Assembly: GCA_050260355.1 (NCBI GenBank) | Contig: JBLNBZ010000128.1 | Location: 1 to 64,000 of the forward strand | DNA length: 64,000 nt | Origin: CADEFX01 sp050260355 | GTDB taxonomy: Bacteria > Pseudomonadota > Alphaproteobacteria > Rhizobiales > Hyphomicrobiaceae | Direction of reading: 5' to 3' | Part shown: positions 45,745 through 54,110 of the stretch, one piece after another | Numbering within the stretch: the first letter of the stretch is position 1 | Layout of the letters: every line of letters begins with the position of its first letter | Position numbers and translations under genes: made by a program | Notes under the pieces: generated by a model | Told to the model about the DNA's origin: nothing | What the model saw: only the letters and a program-made list of their open reading frames with translations | Database searches by the model: none

Positions 45745-46923
45745 ATGATCGCGACAACGGCAGAGAGGCTCGAGGCGCTGGAGGCGCAGTCCGCGCGCAT
45801 CATGGCCGCGTTCACGGATGCGGGATACGAGCGCGTCGCGCCGTCCATCATCCAGCCCGCCGATGTGTTCCTCGACGTTGTCGGCGAGGCGCTGCGCGCA
45901 CGCACGTACGTGTTCGCCGACCAGGAGGGCGCGGAGCTGTGCCTGCGGCCGGAGCTGACCGTTCCGGCGTGCCGCATCTACCTCGAGCGGCACCCGGCGG
46001 GCGGTGTGCCGGCGCGCTTGTGCTACAACGGCCTCGTGTTCCGCTATCAGCCGGGCGGCGGCTCGGCGGCGCATCCGCGCGAGCTCGCGCAGGCCGGCAT
46101 CGAGTCGTTTGCCGCGGCCGATCCGATCGCGGCCGATGTCGAGGTGCTGCTGCTCACACTGAAAGCGATCCGTGCCGCCGGCGTCGACCACATCCAGCTC
46201 CGTATCGGCGACCTCGGCCTGTTCAATGCTCTGCTCGGCGCCATCGAGATGCCGGAGCGCTGGCGCACGCGCCTCAACCACCTGTTCTGGCGACCCGACG
46301 CATTCCGCGCGGAGCTGAGGCGCCTCGCGTCGGTGCCGGCCGCCGCCGTCGAGGGATTGCCCGAAGATCTGCTTGCAGACTTGGACCCGGGCGATCCTGC
46401 GCGGGCCGAGGAGCGCGTGGGCCAGCATCTGGAGGCGCAGGGGCTCGAGATGATTGGCGCGCGCACGATCGCGGAGATCACGGAGATCCTGCTTTCGGCA
46501 GCGGCCGACGCGCGCTCCGCCCCGCTCCCGCCACGGACGGTGGATCTGGTCGAGGACTATCTGGCGATCGCGGGGCCGGTCGGGGCGATCGCGCCCAGGA
46601 TCTTGGAGCTGACGCGCGCCCACGGCGCCGATATCACGGCTGCGCTCGAGACATTCCAGGGGCGGCTCGCACGCATCGGGGCGGGCGGGATCGCCATCGA
46701 GGAGGCCGACTTCTCCGCCGAGTTCGGCCGCAACTTCGAGTACTACACGGGCTTCGTGTTCGAGGTTCTTTCGCCGCAGCTCGGCCCGAAGAGCCCGCTG
46801 GCCGGCGGCGGCCGCTACGACCGCATGCTGAAGTCCGTCGGCGCCAAGTCCGACGTGGCCGCAGTGGGCGCTGCCATCTACACCGAGCGCGTCAGGCTGG
46901 CCGTCGAGGGAGGCTGCTCATGA
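45745..46923 (+). CDS. hisZ: ATP phosphoribosyltransferase regulatory subunit HisZ
   Basis: A 392-residue catalytically inactive HisRS paralogue that activates the short-form HisG and confers histidine feedback control. Class II core segments are recognisable (LCLRPELTVPACRIYLE, LCYNGLVFRYQPGG, EFGRNFEYYTGFVFEVL), but the anticodon-binding domain and some tRNA-related motifs of HisS are absent. The start is set at ATG 45745. Its stop overlaps the hisG start (ATGA), so the two subunits are translationally coupled. Confidence 0.93.
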   Translation: MIATTAERLEALEAQSARIMAAFTDAGYERVAPSIIQPADVFLDVVGEALRARTYVFADQEGAELCLRPELTVPACRIYLERHPAGGVPARLCYNGLVFRYQPGGGSAAHPRELAQAGIESFAAADPIAADVEVLLLTLKAIRAAGVDHIQLRIGDLGLFNALLGAIEMPERWRTRLNHLFWRPDAFRAELRRLASVPAAAVEGLPEDLLADLDPGDPARAEERVGQHLEAQGLEMIGARTIAEITEILLSAAADARSAPLPPRTVDLVEDYLAIAGPVGAIAPRILELTRAHGADITAALETFQGRLARIGAGGIAIEEADFSAEFGRNFEYYTGFVFEVLSPQLGPKSPLAGGGRYDRMLKSVGAKSDVAAVGAAIYTERVRLAVEGGCS

Positions 46924-47645
46924 GCGACCGGCTCATCCTCGCGGTTCCGTCCAAGGGGCGGCTGATGGACCAGACCGCGGACCTGTTCGCCAAGGCCGGA
47001 CTGCGCCTGCGCAAGGTCGGCAGCGAGCGCGGCTACCGCGGTGAGATCGAAGGCCTCGACGGCGTCGATGTGGCGTTCGTCTCCGTATCCGAGACGACGC
47101 AGCTCCTGCAGGCCGGCCGCGTGCACCTCGGCATCTCGGGCGAGGATTTGATCCGCGAGCAGATCGCCAACGTGGCCGAGCGCGTGTCGCTGCTGGTGCC
47201 GCTCGGCTTCGGCCACGCCGACGTTGTCGTTGCCGTGCCGGCGTGCTGGATCGATGTGCGGCGCATGGCCGATCTCGAGGTCGCGGCCATGGTGTTCCAG
47301 CGCGAGCATGCACGCCGCCTGCGCGTGGCGACCAAGTACATGAACCTGACGCGCCGCTACTTCGCCAGGAAGGGCGTTACGGGCTATCGCATCGTCGAGA
47401 GCCTGGGCGCGACCGAGGGCACGCCTGCGGCCGGCGCCGCCGAGCTCATCGTCGATATCACCACCACCGGCACCACCTTGAGGGCGAACGGCCTGAAGGT
47501 TCTGGATGACGGGCTGATCCTCAAATCGCAGGCCCATCTCGTCGCCTCCACGCTGGCGCCTTGGACGCCCTCGGCAATGGCCTCGCGCGATCTCATCGCC
47601 ACGAAGCTGGCGGCGGCAGCACAAGCGCAGCATCTGGAAGGCTAG
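46920..47645 (+). CDS. hisG: ATP phosphoribosyltransferase, short form
   Basis: A 241-residue enzyme of the short HisG class, which lacks the C-terminal regulatory domain and depends on HisZ. It catalyses the first step of histidine biosynthesis, from ATP and PRPP. Conserved segments are LAVPSKGRLM, the HLGISGEDLIRE loop, and a PRPP-binding ELIVDITTTGTTLRANGL near the C-terminus. ATG 46920 lies in the hisZ stop with GGGAGG upstream. The rest of the his pathway is not in the window. Confidence 0.95.
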   Translation: MSDRLILAVPSKGRLMDQTADLFAKAGLRLRKVGSERGYRGEIEGLDGVDVAFVSVSETTQLLQAGRVHLGISGEDLIREQIANVAERVSLLVPLGFGHADVVVAVPACWIDVRRMADLEVAAMVFQREHARRLRVATKYMNLTRRYFARKGVTGYRIVESLGATEGTPAAGAAELIVDITTTGTTLRANGLKVLDDGLILKSQAHLVASTLAPWTPSAMASRDLIATKLAAAAQAQHLEG

Positions 47646-47708
47646 ATCCATCTGCGCTGCGCGACGCCAACCGCCCACGCAGCCGCTTCATCAAGGGCCA
47701 TCGCCGCA

Positions 47709-48647
47709 ATGCGCCGCCTGCACGCCGACCTGGCCTTGCTCCTGGCCGCTTTGATCTGGGGCGGCGGCTTCATCTTCCAGAAGTCGGCGATGGGGCACAT
47801 CGGCCCGCTGCTGTTCATTGCAGCGCGCAGCGTGGTGGCGGCGCTGGCGCTGCTGCCGCTGGTATGGCGCGAGGCGCGCAACGCCGCCACGATGACCGAA
47901 GGCCCGGCTCGCCTCGTGATCGCGGCCGGCGTCGCGTTCTTCGCCGGCGCGTGGCTGCAGCAGGAAGGATTGAAGACGGCGACCGTCACCAACACCGGGT
48001 TTCTGACGGCGCTTTATGTCGTCATCACCCCGTTCATCGCATGGGTGTGGGCCGGCAAAAGGCCCTCCGCCATCGTCTGGCCCGCTATCGTGCTTTCGGG
48101 GGTCGGCACGTGGCTGCTGGGTGGGGGCACGCTCGAGGCGCTCTCGCGCGGCGATATCCTGGTTGCGCTCTCGTCCGTGATGTGGGCCGCACACGTGGTG
48201 ACATGCGGCCACGCCTCCCGCTTCGGTCGTCCGATCGGCTTCACCGCTGCCCAGTTCGTCGTGGTGGCCCTGCTGGGCGCGATCGGCGCCGTGTGTCTCG
48301 AGGATATCGACCGCCAGGCGCTCGGCCGCGCGCTTCCGGACATCGCCTATGTCGGGCTGCTGTCGAGCGCGGTGACGTTCGCGATCCTGACCGTGTCGCT
48401 CCAGCACACGTCGCCGTCGGAGGCGGCCGTCATCGTCAGCACCGAGACGCTGTTTGCGGCGCTCGCAGCCTACCTGCTGCTGGGTGAGCGGCTCGCCGGC
48501 CTCGGTTGGATCGGCGCCGGCCTGATCCTTGTCGCGGCGCTGCTTGTGCAGATCGGGCCCGCGCTGATGGTTGCCACTTCGGGCAGAGCCGGCGGGCGAA
48601 CTCTGCTAGGCTCGCCGCCGTCGCCGTCGATCAATCGGGAGAAATAG
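47709..48647 (+). CDS. EamA-family (DMT) transporter
   Basis: A 312-residue inner-membrane protein with about ten hydrophobic helices in two EamA repeats (about residues 3-135 and 148-280). The first begins HADLALLLAALIWGGGFIFQKSAM and the second includes SVMWAAHVVTCGHASR. DMT permeases export amino acids, nucleosides or other metabolites; the substrate is not predictable. It starts 63 bases after hisG and four bases before the next gene, so it may be expressed with both. Confidence 0.87.
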   Translation: MRRLHADLALLLAALIWGGGFIFQKSAMGHIGPLLFIAARSVVAALALLPLVWREARNAATMTEGPARLVIAAGVAFFAGAWLQQEGLKTATVTNTGFLTALYVVITPFIAWVWAGKRPSAIVWPAIVLSGVGTWLLGGGTLEALSRGDILVALSSVMWAAHVVTCGHASRFGRPIGFTAAQFVVVALLGAIGAVCLEDIDRQALGRALPDIAYVGLLSSAVTFAILTVSLQHTSPSEAAVIVSTETLFAALAAYLLLGERLAGLGWIGAGLILVAALLVQIGPALMVATSGRAGGRTLLGSPPSPSINREK

Positions 48648-48651
48648 CCGC

Positions 48652-49926
48652 ATGCGCCGCGTCGTCGTTCTGGTCCTCGATGGGTTGCGCCGCGACATGA
48701 TCAGCGAGGCGTTGACGCCGAACCTCGTCCGCCACGCGCGCGAGGCTGAGCGGTTCGCCACACACCGGTCGGTCTTTCCGTCGGCGACGCGGGTCGTGTC
48801 GGCCGCGTTCGCCACCGGCTGCTATCCCGGCCGCAACGAGCTGCAAGGCAACAGCATGGCCCTGATGGAGGACGGCCGGCTGGTGGCGCACGACGCAGGC
48901 CATCCCGAGTTCCTGCAGCACAAGCGCCGCGTGACCGGACGATCGCTGGCCGTCCCGACCTTGGCGGAGCGCCTGAAGGAGCATGGCGGCGCCATCGTCT
49001 TCTCGAAGGTCTCGCCGGGCGCTGCCTACGCGCACGATCCCGATGGCCACGGCTGGGTCTATCACAATGCGGGCTCGTTTGCCCCGGGCCGGCGCAGGCT
49101 CGAGAAGCCCGAGGCCGTCGAGGTCGGGCTCGACCTTGCGGGCGATCGCGCCCTTGCCGAGCGCTTCATCGGCGAGGTGCTGTTCGAGCGCCGGCCGGCG
49201 CTCGGTCTGCTTTGGCTCGGCGAGCCCGACGCAACGTCGCACGCCTATCCGCTCGGATCGCCCGAGCACGTGGAGGCGATGCGGCAGACCGACGCCACGG
49301 CGCGGCTGGTGATGGATGCGGTGGCGCGGTTGCGCAAGGAGGGTGACGACGTGCTGTTCACGGTCTGCTCCGACCATGGGCATCAGACCGTGTGCGGGGT
49401 GATCGACGTCGACGCGGAGCTCGTCGGCGCGGGGCTGAAGGCGGACAAGGAGTCGGGAGACATTGTCACCTCGTCGAACGGGACCTCCTGTCTCGTCTAC
49501 GTGCACGAGAGCGCCAAGGCGAAGATCGCGCCCCTGCGGAGCTTCCTCGAGGCTCAGCCCTGGGCCGGACGTGTCATCGGCGCGGAGGGGCTGGCCGACA
49601 TCGGGCAGGTCGCACGCCACGGCCTGGCCTTTGCGGTGGACATGGCCTCGACCGAGACACCCAACGACTTCGGCATTCCCGGCCAGAGCTACGAGGCACA
49701 GCCGGCCGCGGGCAAGTCGGGCCACCTGGGCTGCGGGCAGCACGGAGGTCTCGGGCGCTACGAGCAGTCGCCGTTCATGATGATTGCGGGTGAAGGCTTC
49801 GAGGCGGGCGCCGAGCGGCACGAGGCGACGTCCGCGGTGGACCACGCGCCGACCATCCTCACGCATCTGCGGCTGCCGGCGAGCGGCATGGACGGGCGGC
49901 CGCTGCAACGCGCCGCCGGGCGCTAG
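48652..49926 (+). CDS. Alkaline phosphatase-superfamily protein (phosphodiesterase / nucleotide pyrophosphatase-like)
   Basis: A 424-residue metal-dependent hydrolase. The N-terminal metal Asp is in VVLVLDGLRRD, the presumed Thr/Ser nucleophile in FPSATRVVSAAFATGCYPG, and further metal ligands in GEPDATSHAY, VCSDHGHQT and the late SGHLGCGQHGG, the type I phosphodiesterase order. No signal peptide is evident, so it appears cytosolic. It follows the EamA gene by four bases. The substrate is unknown: phosphodiesters, nucleotides or phosphonates are possible. Confidence 0.82.
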   Translation: MRRVVVLVLDGLRRDMISEALTPNLVRHAREAERFATHRSVFPSATRVVSAAFATGCYPGRNELQGNSMALMEDGRLVAHDAGHPEFLQHKRRVTGRSLAVPTLAERLKEHGGAIVFSKVSPGAAYAHDPDGHGWVYHNAGSFAPGRRRLEKPEAVEVGLDLAGDRALAERFIGEVLFERRPALGLLWLGEPDATSHAYPLGSPEHVEAMRQTDATARLVMDAVARLRKEGDDVLFTVCSDHGHQTVCGVIDVDAELVGAGLKADKESGDIVTSSNGTSCLVYVHESAKAKIAPLRSFLEAQPWAGRVIGAEGLADIGQVARHGLAFAVDMASTETPNDFGIPGQSYEAQPAAGKSGHLGCGQHGGLGRYEQSPFMMIAGEGFEAGAERHEATSAVDHAPTILTHLRLPASGMDGRPLQRAAGR

Positions 49927-50042
49927 AGAGCGCCGTGACGTTCACCTCACGTACAGGGCAGGGTGTGGTAGATAGCGGCGTGGACCGCCCTCGAATGGCC
50001 CAACGGCGAAGGCAATTTGCCGGCCGAATCTCAGGAGCGTCG

Positions 50043-50345
50043 ATGATCCGGGATAGAGTCATGAACCGACATCGCAGACGCATCGCGCTCGCGTCGGCGG
50101 GCGGGCTGGTGCTCGCGGCGCTGGCGCCCTCCATCGCCGGCGCGCAGTCGAGCTGCGACTGGTACGCCAAGACTGCGCTCAAGCAGCAGCAGGACAACGA
50201 GCGCTTGAACTGCGGATTCAAAGGGACGTCCTGGAGCAGGGACTTCAAGGCCCACATGAGCTGGTGCGCGGGGGTGGCCCCGGATGAGTGGAAGGCCGAA
50301 GCGCGCAAGCGCGATCAGCAGCTCGCAGCCTGCGCCAGGAAGTGA
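50043..50345 (+). CDS. Small exported Cys-containing protein, unknown function
   Basis: A 100-residue protein whose signal peptide ends near SIAGAQ (about residue 36), leaving a mature part of about 64 residues with four Cys (SSCDWYAK, LNCGFKG, MSWCAGV, LAACARK), probably two disulfides, and several Trp. ATG 50043 has AGGAG six bases upstream; ATG 50061 is an alternative. It is six bases before the DUF2939 gene, so the two are co-expressed. No function is known to me. Confidence 0.72.
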   Translation: MIRDRVMNRHRRRIALASAGGLVLAALAPSIAGAQSSCDWYAKTALKQQQDNERLNCGFKGTSWSRDFKAHMSWCAGVAPDEWKAEARKRDQQLAACARK

Positions 50346-50351
50346 CGCCGC

Positions 50352-51017
50352 ATGAAGCGTCTCCTGATCCCGCTCTTGCTCGTGCTGGCGCTCGTCGGCT
50401 TTTACGCCGCCTGGCCGGCTTGGTCGCTCTACCAGGTGCGCGAGTCGATCAGGACCGACGATGGGGACACATTGGCGCGCAAGATCGATTTTCCGAGCGT
50501 GCGCACGTCGCTGCGGCCGGTGCTGACCGAGGAGGCGCAAAGGATCGTCGACCGCGTGCAGGGCAACGCGGGTGGCCTTGGTGCGCTGCTGGGCCAGCTC
50601 AAGGGCGATCTGCTGCCGAAGATCGTCGATGCCGGATTGGATGTCGTGGTCACGCCCGAGAACGTGATGCACATCGCGCGCAACCGCGAGGCGCTGCGAG
50701 ACGCGCTGCGGCGTGCCGTGGCGGAGAAGGCGTCGCTGGGCAGCCTCGGCGGCCTGCGCAAGAAAAAGGCTGAAGCGGCCGAGCAGCCGACAAGCGGCTC
50801 GGGCGGGGAGGCTGCGCCGGCCGCACCAGCCGGTGAGGGCGGCTACCGCGGGCCACGCTACACCGTTGCCAACATCAAGAGCTTCGCGATTGCGGGGCCG
50901 CTGTCGTTCGACATTGGCGTCAACCGCAAGGCCGAGGCGACCGAGCCAGAGGTCATCGTCGGCCTGGCCTTCACGGGCGGCGACTGGAAGATCGTCCGGC
51001 TGGTGCCGCGCCTGTGA
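50352..51017 (+). CDS. DUF2939 domain-containing protein
   Basis: A 221-residue protein with an N-terminal membrane anchor or signal (about residues 3-22) directly followed by AWSLYQVRESIRTDDGDTLARKIDFPSVRTSLR, the characteristic DUF2939 opening. An Ala/Pro/Lys-rich linker around 140-170 leads to a second small domain ending in GGDWKIVRLVPRL. It faces the periplasm. It follows the small Cys-containing protein by six bases and is convergent with the alcohol dehydrogenase. The family has no established function. Confidence 0.8.
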   Translation: MKRLLIPLLLVLALVGFYAAWPAWSLYQVRESIRTDDGDTLARKIDFPSVRTSLRPVLTEEAQRIVDRVQGNAGGLGALLGQLKGDLLPKIVDAGLDVVVTPENVMHIARNREALRDALRRAVAEKASLGSLGGLRKKKAEAAEQPTSGSGGEAAPAAPAGEGGYRGPRYTVANIKSFAIAGPLSFDIGVNRKAEATEPEVIVGLAFTGGDWKIVRLVPRL

Positions 51018-51029
51018 ACGCCGGGGCGT

Positions 51030-52154
51030 TCAGAACACGATCATCTGCCGGACGGCCTGGCCGTCCGCCAGCCGGTCGAAGCCCTCGTTGATGTCCTCGA
51101 GCTTGATGGTGGCGCTGCGCAGGCGGTCCACCGGCAGCTTGCGGTCGCGGTAGAGCTGGATGTAGCGCGGCACGTCACGGGCGATGACGCAATCGCCCAT
51201 GTAGCTGCCCTTGATCCTGCGCCCGTCCGTCACCATCGCGTAATGCTGCAGCGAGAACTGGCTCGAGGCGGGCGACAGGCCGGCGCTGACCGTCTGTCCG
51301 CCGCGCACGGTGATGGCGTAGGCGAGCTCCATCGCCTTGATGGTGCCGGCCATCTCGAAGGCGGTGTCGACGCCGCCGTCGGTGGTCTTGCGGATGGCCT
51401 CGGCGCAGCCCGCCTCGCGGGCGTTGTAGGTCTCGGTGGCGCCGAGCTGGCGAGCGAGCGCGAGTTTCTCGTCGGAAACGTCGACGGCGATGACGCGCGC
51501 CGCACCGGCGACGATGGCGCCGAGCAGGCAGCTCAGGCCGACGCCGCCGAGGCCGACCACGGCGACGACCTCGCCGGGCTTGACATCGGCCGTGTTGACC
51601 GCGGCGCCCACGCCCGTGACGACGGCGCAGCCGAACAGCGCGGCGTCATGCATGGGCACGGCGGAATCGATCCTCTGCACCGAGTTGCGCGGCACCACCG
51701 CATACTCGGCGAAGCAGGACAGGCCCGAGTAGTGCGCGATCTCCTTGCGGCCGAGCTTGAGGCGGCGCCCGCCGGTGGCGAGATCGCCCTTCTGCTTGGC
51801 GGCGTTGAACGTGATGCACAGGTTCGGACGTCCGCTGATGCATTGCCGGCAGGAGCCGCAGCTCGGGCCGAAGATGAAGACCACATGATCCCCGGGTGCG
51901 AGATCGGTGATACCCGGGCCGACCTCGGTTACGATGCCCGCACCCTCGTGCCCCATCACGGCCGGCAGCACGCGCGGGCGCAGGCCCTCGATCGTGGAAA
52001 GGTCGGAGTGACACAGGCCCGCGGCGCCCACCTTCACCAGCACCTCGCCGGCGCGCGGACCTTCGAGGTCGAGCGTCTCGATCTTGAGCGGCTGACTTTT
52101 TGCGTAGGGCCGGGGAAGTCCCTGCTCGTAGAGGACGGCGCCTTTGATTTTCAT
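51030..52154 (-). CDS. Zinc-dependent alcohol dehydrogenase, MDR class III-like
   Basis: A 374-residue medium-chain dehydrogenase. Catalytic zinc ligands are Cys48 (GLCHSD) and His69-Glu70 (GHEGAG). The structural zinc lobe has Cys99, Cys102, Cys105 and Cys113. The NAD-binding GLGGVGLSCLLGAI motif is present. It oxidises alcohols or aldehyde adducts with NAD; S-hydroxymethylglutathione or aryl/alkyl alcohols are possible, but the sequence does not fix the substrate. It lies 68 bases after the racemase-family gene on the same strand. Confidence 0.88.
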   Translation of the reverse strand: MKIKGAVLYEQGLPRPYAKSQPLKIETLDLEGPRAGEVLVKVGAAGLCHSDLSTIEGLRPRVLPAVMGHEGAGIVTEVGPGITDLAPGDHVVFIFGPSCGSCRQCISGRPNLCITFNAAKQKGDLATGGRRLKLGRKEIAHYSGLSCFAEYAVVPRNSVQRIDSAVPMHDAALFGCAVVTGVGAAVNTADVKPGEVVAVVGLGGVGLSCLLGAIVAGAARVIAVDVSDEKLALARQLGATETYNAREAGCAEAIRKTTDGGVDTAFEMAGTIKAMELAYAITVRGGQTVSAGLSPASSQFSLQHYAMVTDGRRIKGSYMGDCVIARDVPRYIQLYRDRKLPVDRLRSATIKLEDINEGFDRLADGQAVRQMIVF

Positions 52155-52222
52155 TGCTGCTCCTTGGGGGTTGGCAGCGCAGCATAGCGCGCCCTCGCCG
52201 GCAGAAAAGGCGGCGGAACCTC

Positions 52223-52918
52223 TCAGGGTGCTCGCACGGCGCGTCGCAGCGCGGCTCGAGCGAGAAGGCGCGTGGAGTCGAGCGTGGGCAGGGCCGAGTT
52301 CGCGTCATTCATGATCAGCGGAATCTCGGTGCAGCCGAGCACGACGGCGTCGCAACCCTCGCTCTTCATGCGCGCAATGACCTGCTGGAAGTAACCGATC
52401 GCCTCCGGCTTGAAGATGCCGCAAACCAGCTCATCCATGATGATGCGATTGATCTCATCACGCTCGGCAGCGGTGGGACGCACGTACGCGAGACCGCGTG
52501 CCGCGAGCTTGGCGGGATAGACATCGCTCTCGATCAGCCATCGCGTTCCTGTCAGTGCGAGCCGGCGGAAGCCGCGCTCCACGGCCTTGTCGGCGACACT
52601 GTCGGCGATGTGCAGCCAGGGCAGCGGAGAGCGCGGCTCGACGTGAGGCAGCGCCTGGTGGATCGTGTTGTCCGGGCAGATCAGGAACTTGGCGCCGATC
52701 CTGGCGAGCTTCTCGGCCGATGCGAGCATTAGGTCGCCGACGCCACGCCAGTCGTTGCGGTAGACGCAGGCCATGTAGTCGGCCAGCGAGTGCGTGTGCA
52801 TGGAGACTTCCGGGTGCGCATGCGGCCCGAGCAACGCCGCCCCTTCCACGCAAATGGTCCGATAGCACAGCGCCGCGCCTTCGGCGGAGCAGGCGACGAT
52901 ACCGATATGGTGGGCCAT
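52223..52918 (-). CDS. Aspartate/glutamate racemase-family protein
   Basis: A 231-residue protein of the Asp/Glu/hydantoin racemase superfamily. The paired catalytic cysteines appear as Cys in LICPDNTIHQ and VVLGCTEIPL, the two halves of the active site, with AHHIGIVACSAEGAALCYRTI at the start. It would racemise a D/L-amino acid without cofactor. ATG 52918 matches the family start; an ATG ten codons earlier is less likely. It lies 53 bases downstream of the metallo-hydrolase gene and upstream of the dehydrogenase, all minus strand. Confidence 0.85.
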   Translation of the reverse strand: MAHHIGIVACSAEGAALCYRTICVEGAALLGPHAHPEVSMHTHSLADYMACVYRNDWRGVGDLMLASAEKLARIGAKFLICPDNTIHQALPHVEPRSPLPWLHIADSVADKAVERGFRRLALTGTRWLIESDVYPAKLAARGLAYVRPTAAERDEINRIIMDELVCGIFKPEAIGYFQQVIARMKSEGCDAVVLGCTEIPLIMNDANSALPTLDSTRLLARAALRRAVRAP

Positions 52919-52971
52919 GGGGTTTTGTCCTGTCGCTGTCGAGGGCATGCCGGTCGGCGGCGCGCGGTCCG

Positions 52972-54048
52972 CTATATCTCCACGACCTGGCCGGGGCGCA
53001 TGGCCGGGAAGCGCTCGGTCGGGATGCCACGGGCCTCGCGTGCCACAGCGAGGGCTGCGGGCGGGGCGTCGTGCGCCTCGGTCGTCAACTGGAACGTGCC
53101 CCAGTGGTGGCCGAGCGCCTGTTTGGCGCCGCACAGCTCGAAGGCCTGCACGCTGTCGTCCGGGTTCATGTGCTGCGACGACATGAACCAGCGCGGCTCG
53201 TAGGCTCCGATCGGCAGCAGCGCCAGGCGAAGGCCCGGATGCCGCGCGCCGATGCCGCGGAACGTTGCGCCATCGCCGAGGCCGGAGTCGCCCACGGCGT
53301 AGATCTTGCCCGCCGGCGTGGCGATGACGAAGCTTGCCCACAGCGCGTGCATGCGGTCGCGCGCGCCGCGTGCGGACCAATGCTGCGTCGGCTCGGTGAA
53401 GATGGCGAGGTCGCCGAGGTCGATGCGGTCGCCCCAATCGACGGCGCGAGCCTCGAGATCGGGGATGTCGGCCCTGAGGATCGTGTCGTTGCCGAGCGGG
53501 GTGACGATCCGCGGACGGTCGCGCAACCAGAGGCGGGCCAGCGTCGGGGTGTCCATGTGGTCGTAGTGGTTGTGCGTGACGATGACGAGGTCGATCCTCG
53601 GCAGGTCGTCGAGGGCGATGCCGGGCGGATTGATGCGCGTGGGGCCGGCGAAAGAGACGGGACTGGCACGGTCGGACCAGTGCGGGTCGATCAGGATGTT
53701 GCGGCCCGCGGCCTGGATGAGCCAGCTCGCGTGGCCGACGTAGGCAAGGCGTGCACGGGTGCCGGTCACCGAGGCGGGCGGCTTGTCCGCATAGGGGCTC
53801 GGGAAGGCGGCCGGCCACTTGGCCCACGTCTCCATCGCATAGAGCCGCGCCACTTGGACCAGGCCCTTGGGCGTGCGTCCCCGCGGATTGAAGAACCGCA
53901 CACCGTCGAAGTGGTCGGAAACGGGCCCTGCGTAATAGCTGTTGGCGCGCTGCGGGACGAGAAAGGCTGCGCCGCCGGCGGTCGGCGCCGCGACCGCGGC
54001 CAGCATTTTCAACAGGCGCCGCCTGGTGGGCATCGCGCGGGTCCTCAC
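52972..54048 (-). CDS. NAPE-PLD-like metallo-beta-lactamase-fold hydrolase, exported
   Basis: A 358-residue zinc hydrolase. The N-terminus PTRRRLLKMLAAVAAP resembles a Tat signal, so it should act outside the cytoplasm. The metal motif THNHYDHMD gives His159, His161, Asp163 and His164. The segments YVGHASWLIQAAGRNILIDPHWSDRASP and GPTRINPPG are those of the COG2220 / N-acylphosphatidylethanolamine phospholipase D-like group. It is divergent from the plcP-btaAB lipid operon across 62 bases. A phospholipid or related amide is a plausible substrate, but lactonase-like roles are also known. Confidence 0.82.
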   Translation of the reverse strand: MRTRAMPTRRRLLKMLAAVAAPTAGGAAFLVPQRANSYYAGPVSDHFDGVRFFNPRGRTPKGLVQVARLYAMETWAKWPAAFPSPYADKPPASVTGTRARLAYVGHASWLIQAAGRNILIDPHWSDRASPVSFAGPTRINPPGIALDDLPRIDLVIVTHNHYDHMDTPTLARLWLRDRPRIVTPLGNDTILRADIPDLEARAVDWGDRIDLGDLAIFTEPTQHWSARGARDRMHALWASFVIATPAGKIYAVGDSGLGDGATFRGIGARHPGLRLALLPIGAYEPRWFMSSQHMNPDDSVQAFELCGAKQALGHHWGTFQLTTEAHDAPPAALAVAREARGIPTERFPAMRPGQVVEI

Positions 54049-54070
54049 GACGTCGGGAAACCTGGAGGGG

Positions 54071-54088
54071 TTGTCATACCCGTGTAAC
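54071..54088 (+). promoter_or_regulatory. Candidate PHO box (PhoB binding site)
   Basis: TTGTCAT-ACCC-GTGTAAC is two 7-base half-sites at 11-base period, like the rhizobial PHO box (CTGTCAT-N4-CTGTCAT/C). The first half matches six of seven bases and the second five of seven. It lies 22 bases before the annotated plcP start and in the divergent gap with the NAPE-PLD-like gene. The downstream -10 is not obvious. Confidence 0.5.
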
Positions 54089-54110
54089 AGGAATCCGGCT
54101 TTGGTTCGGC

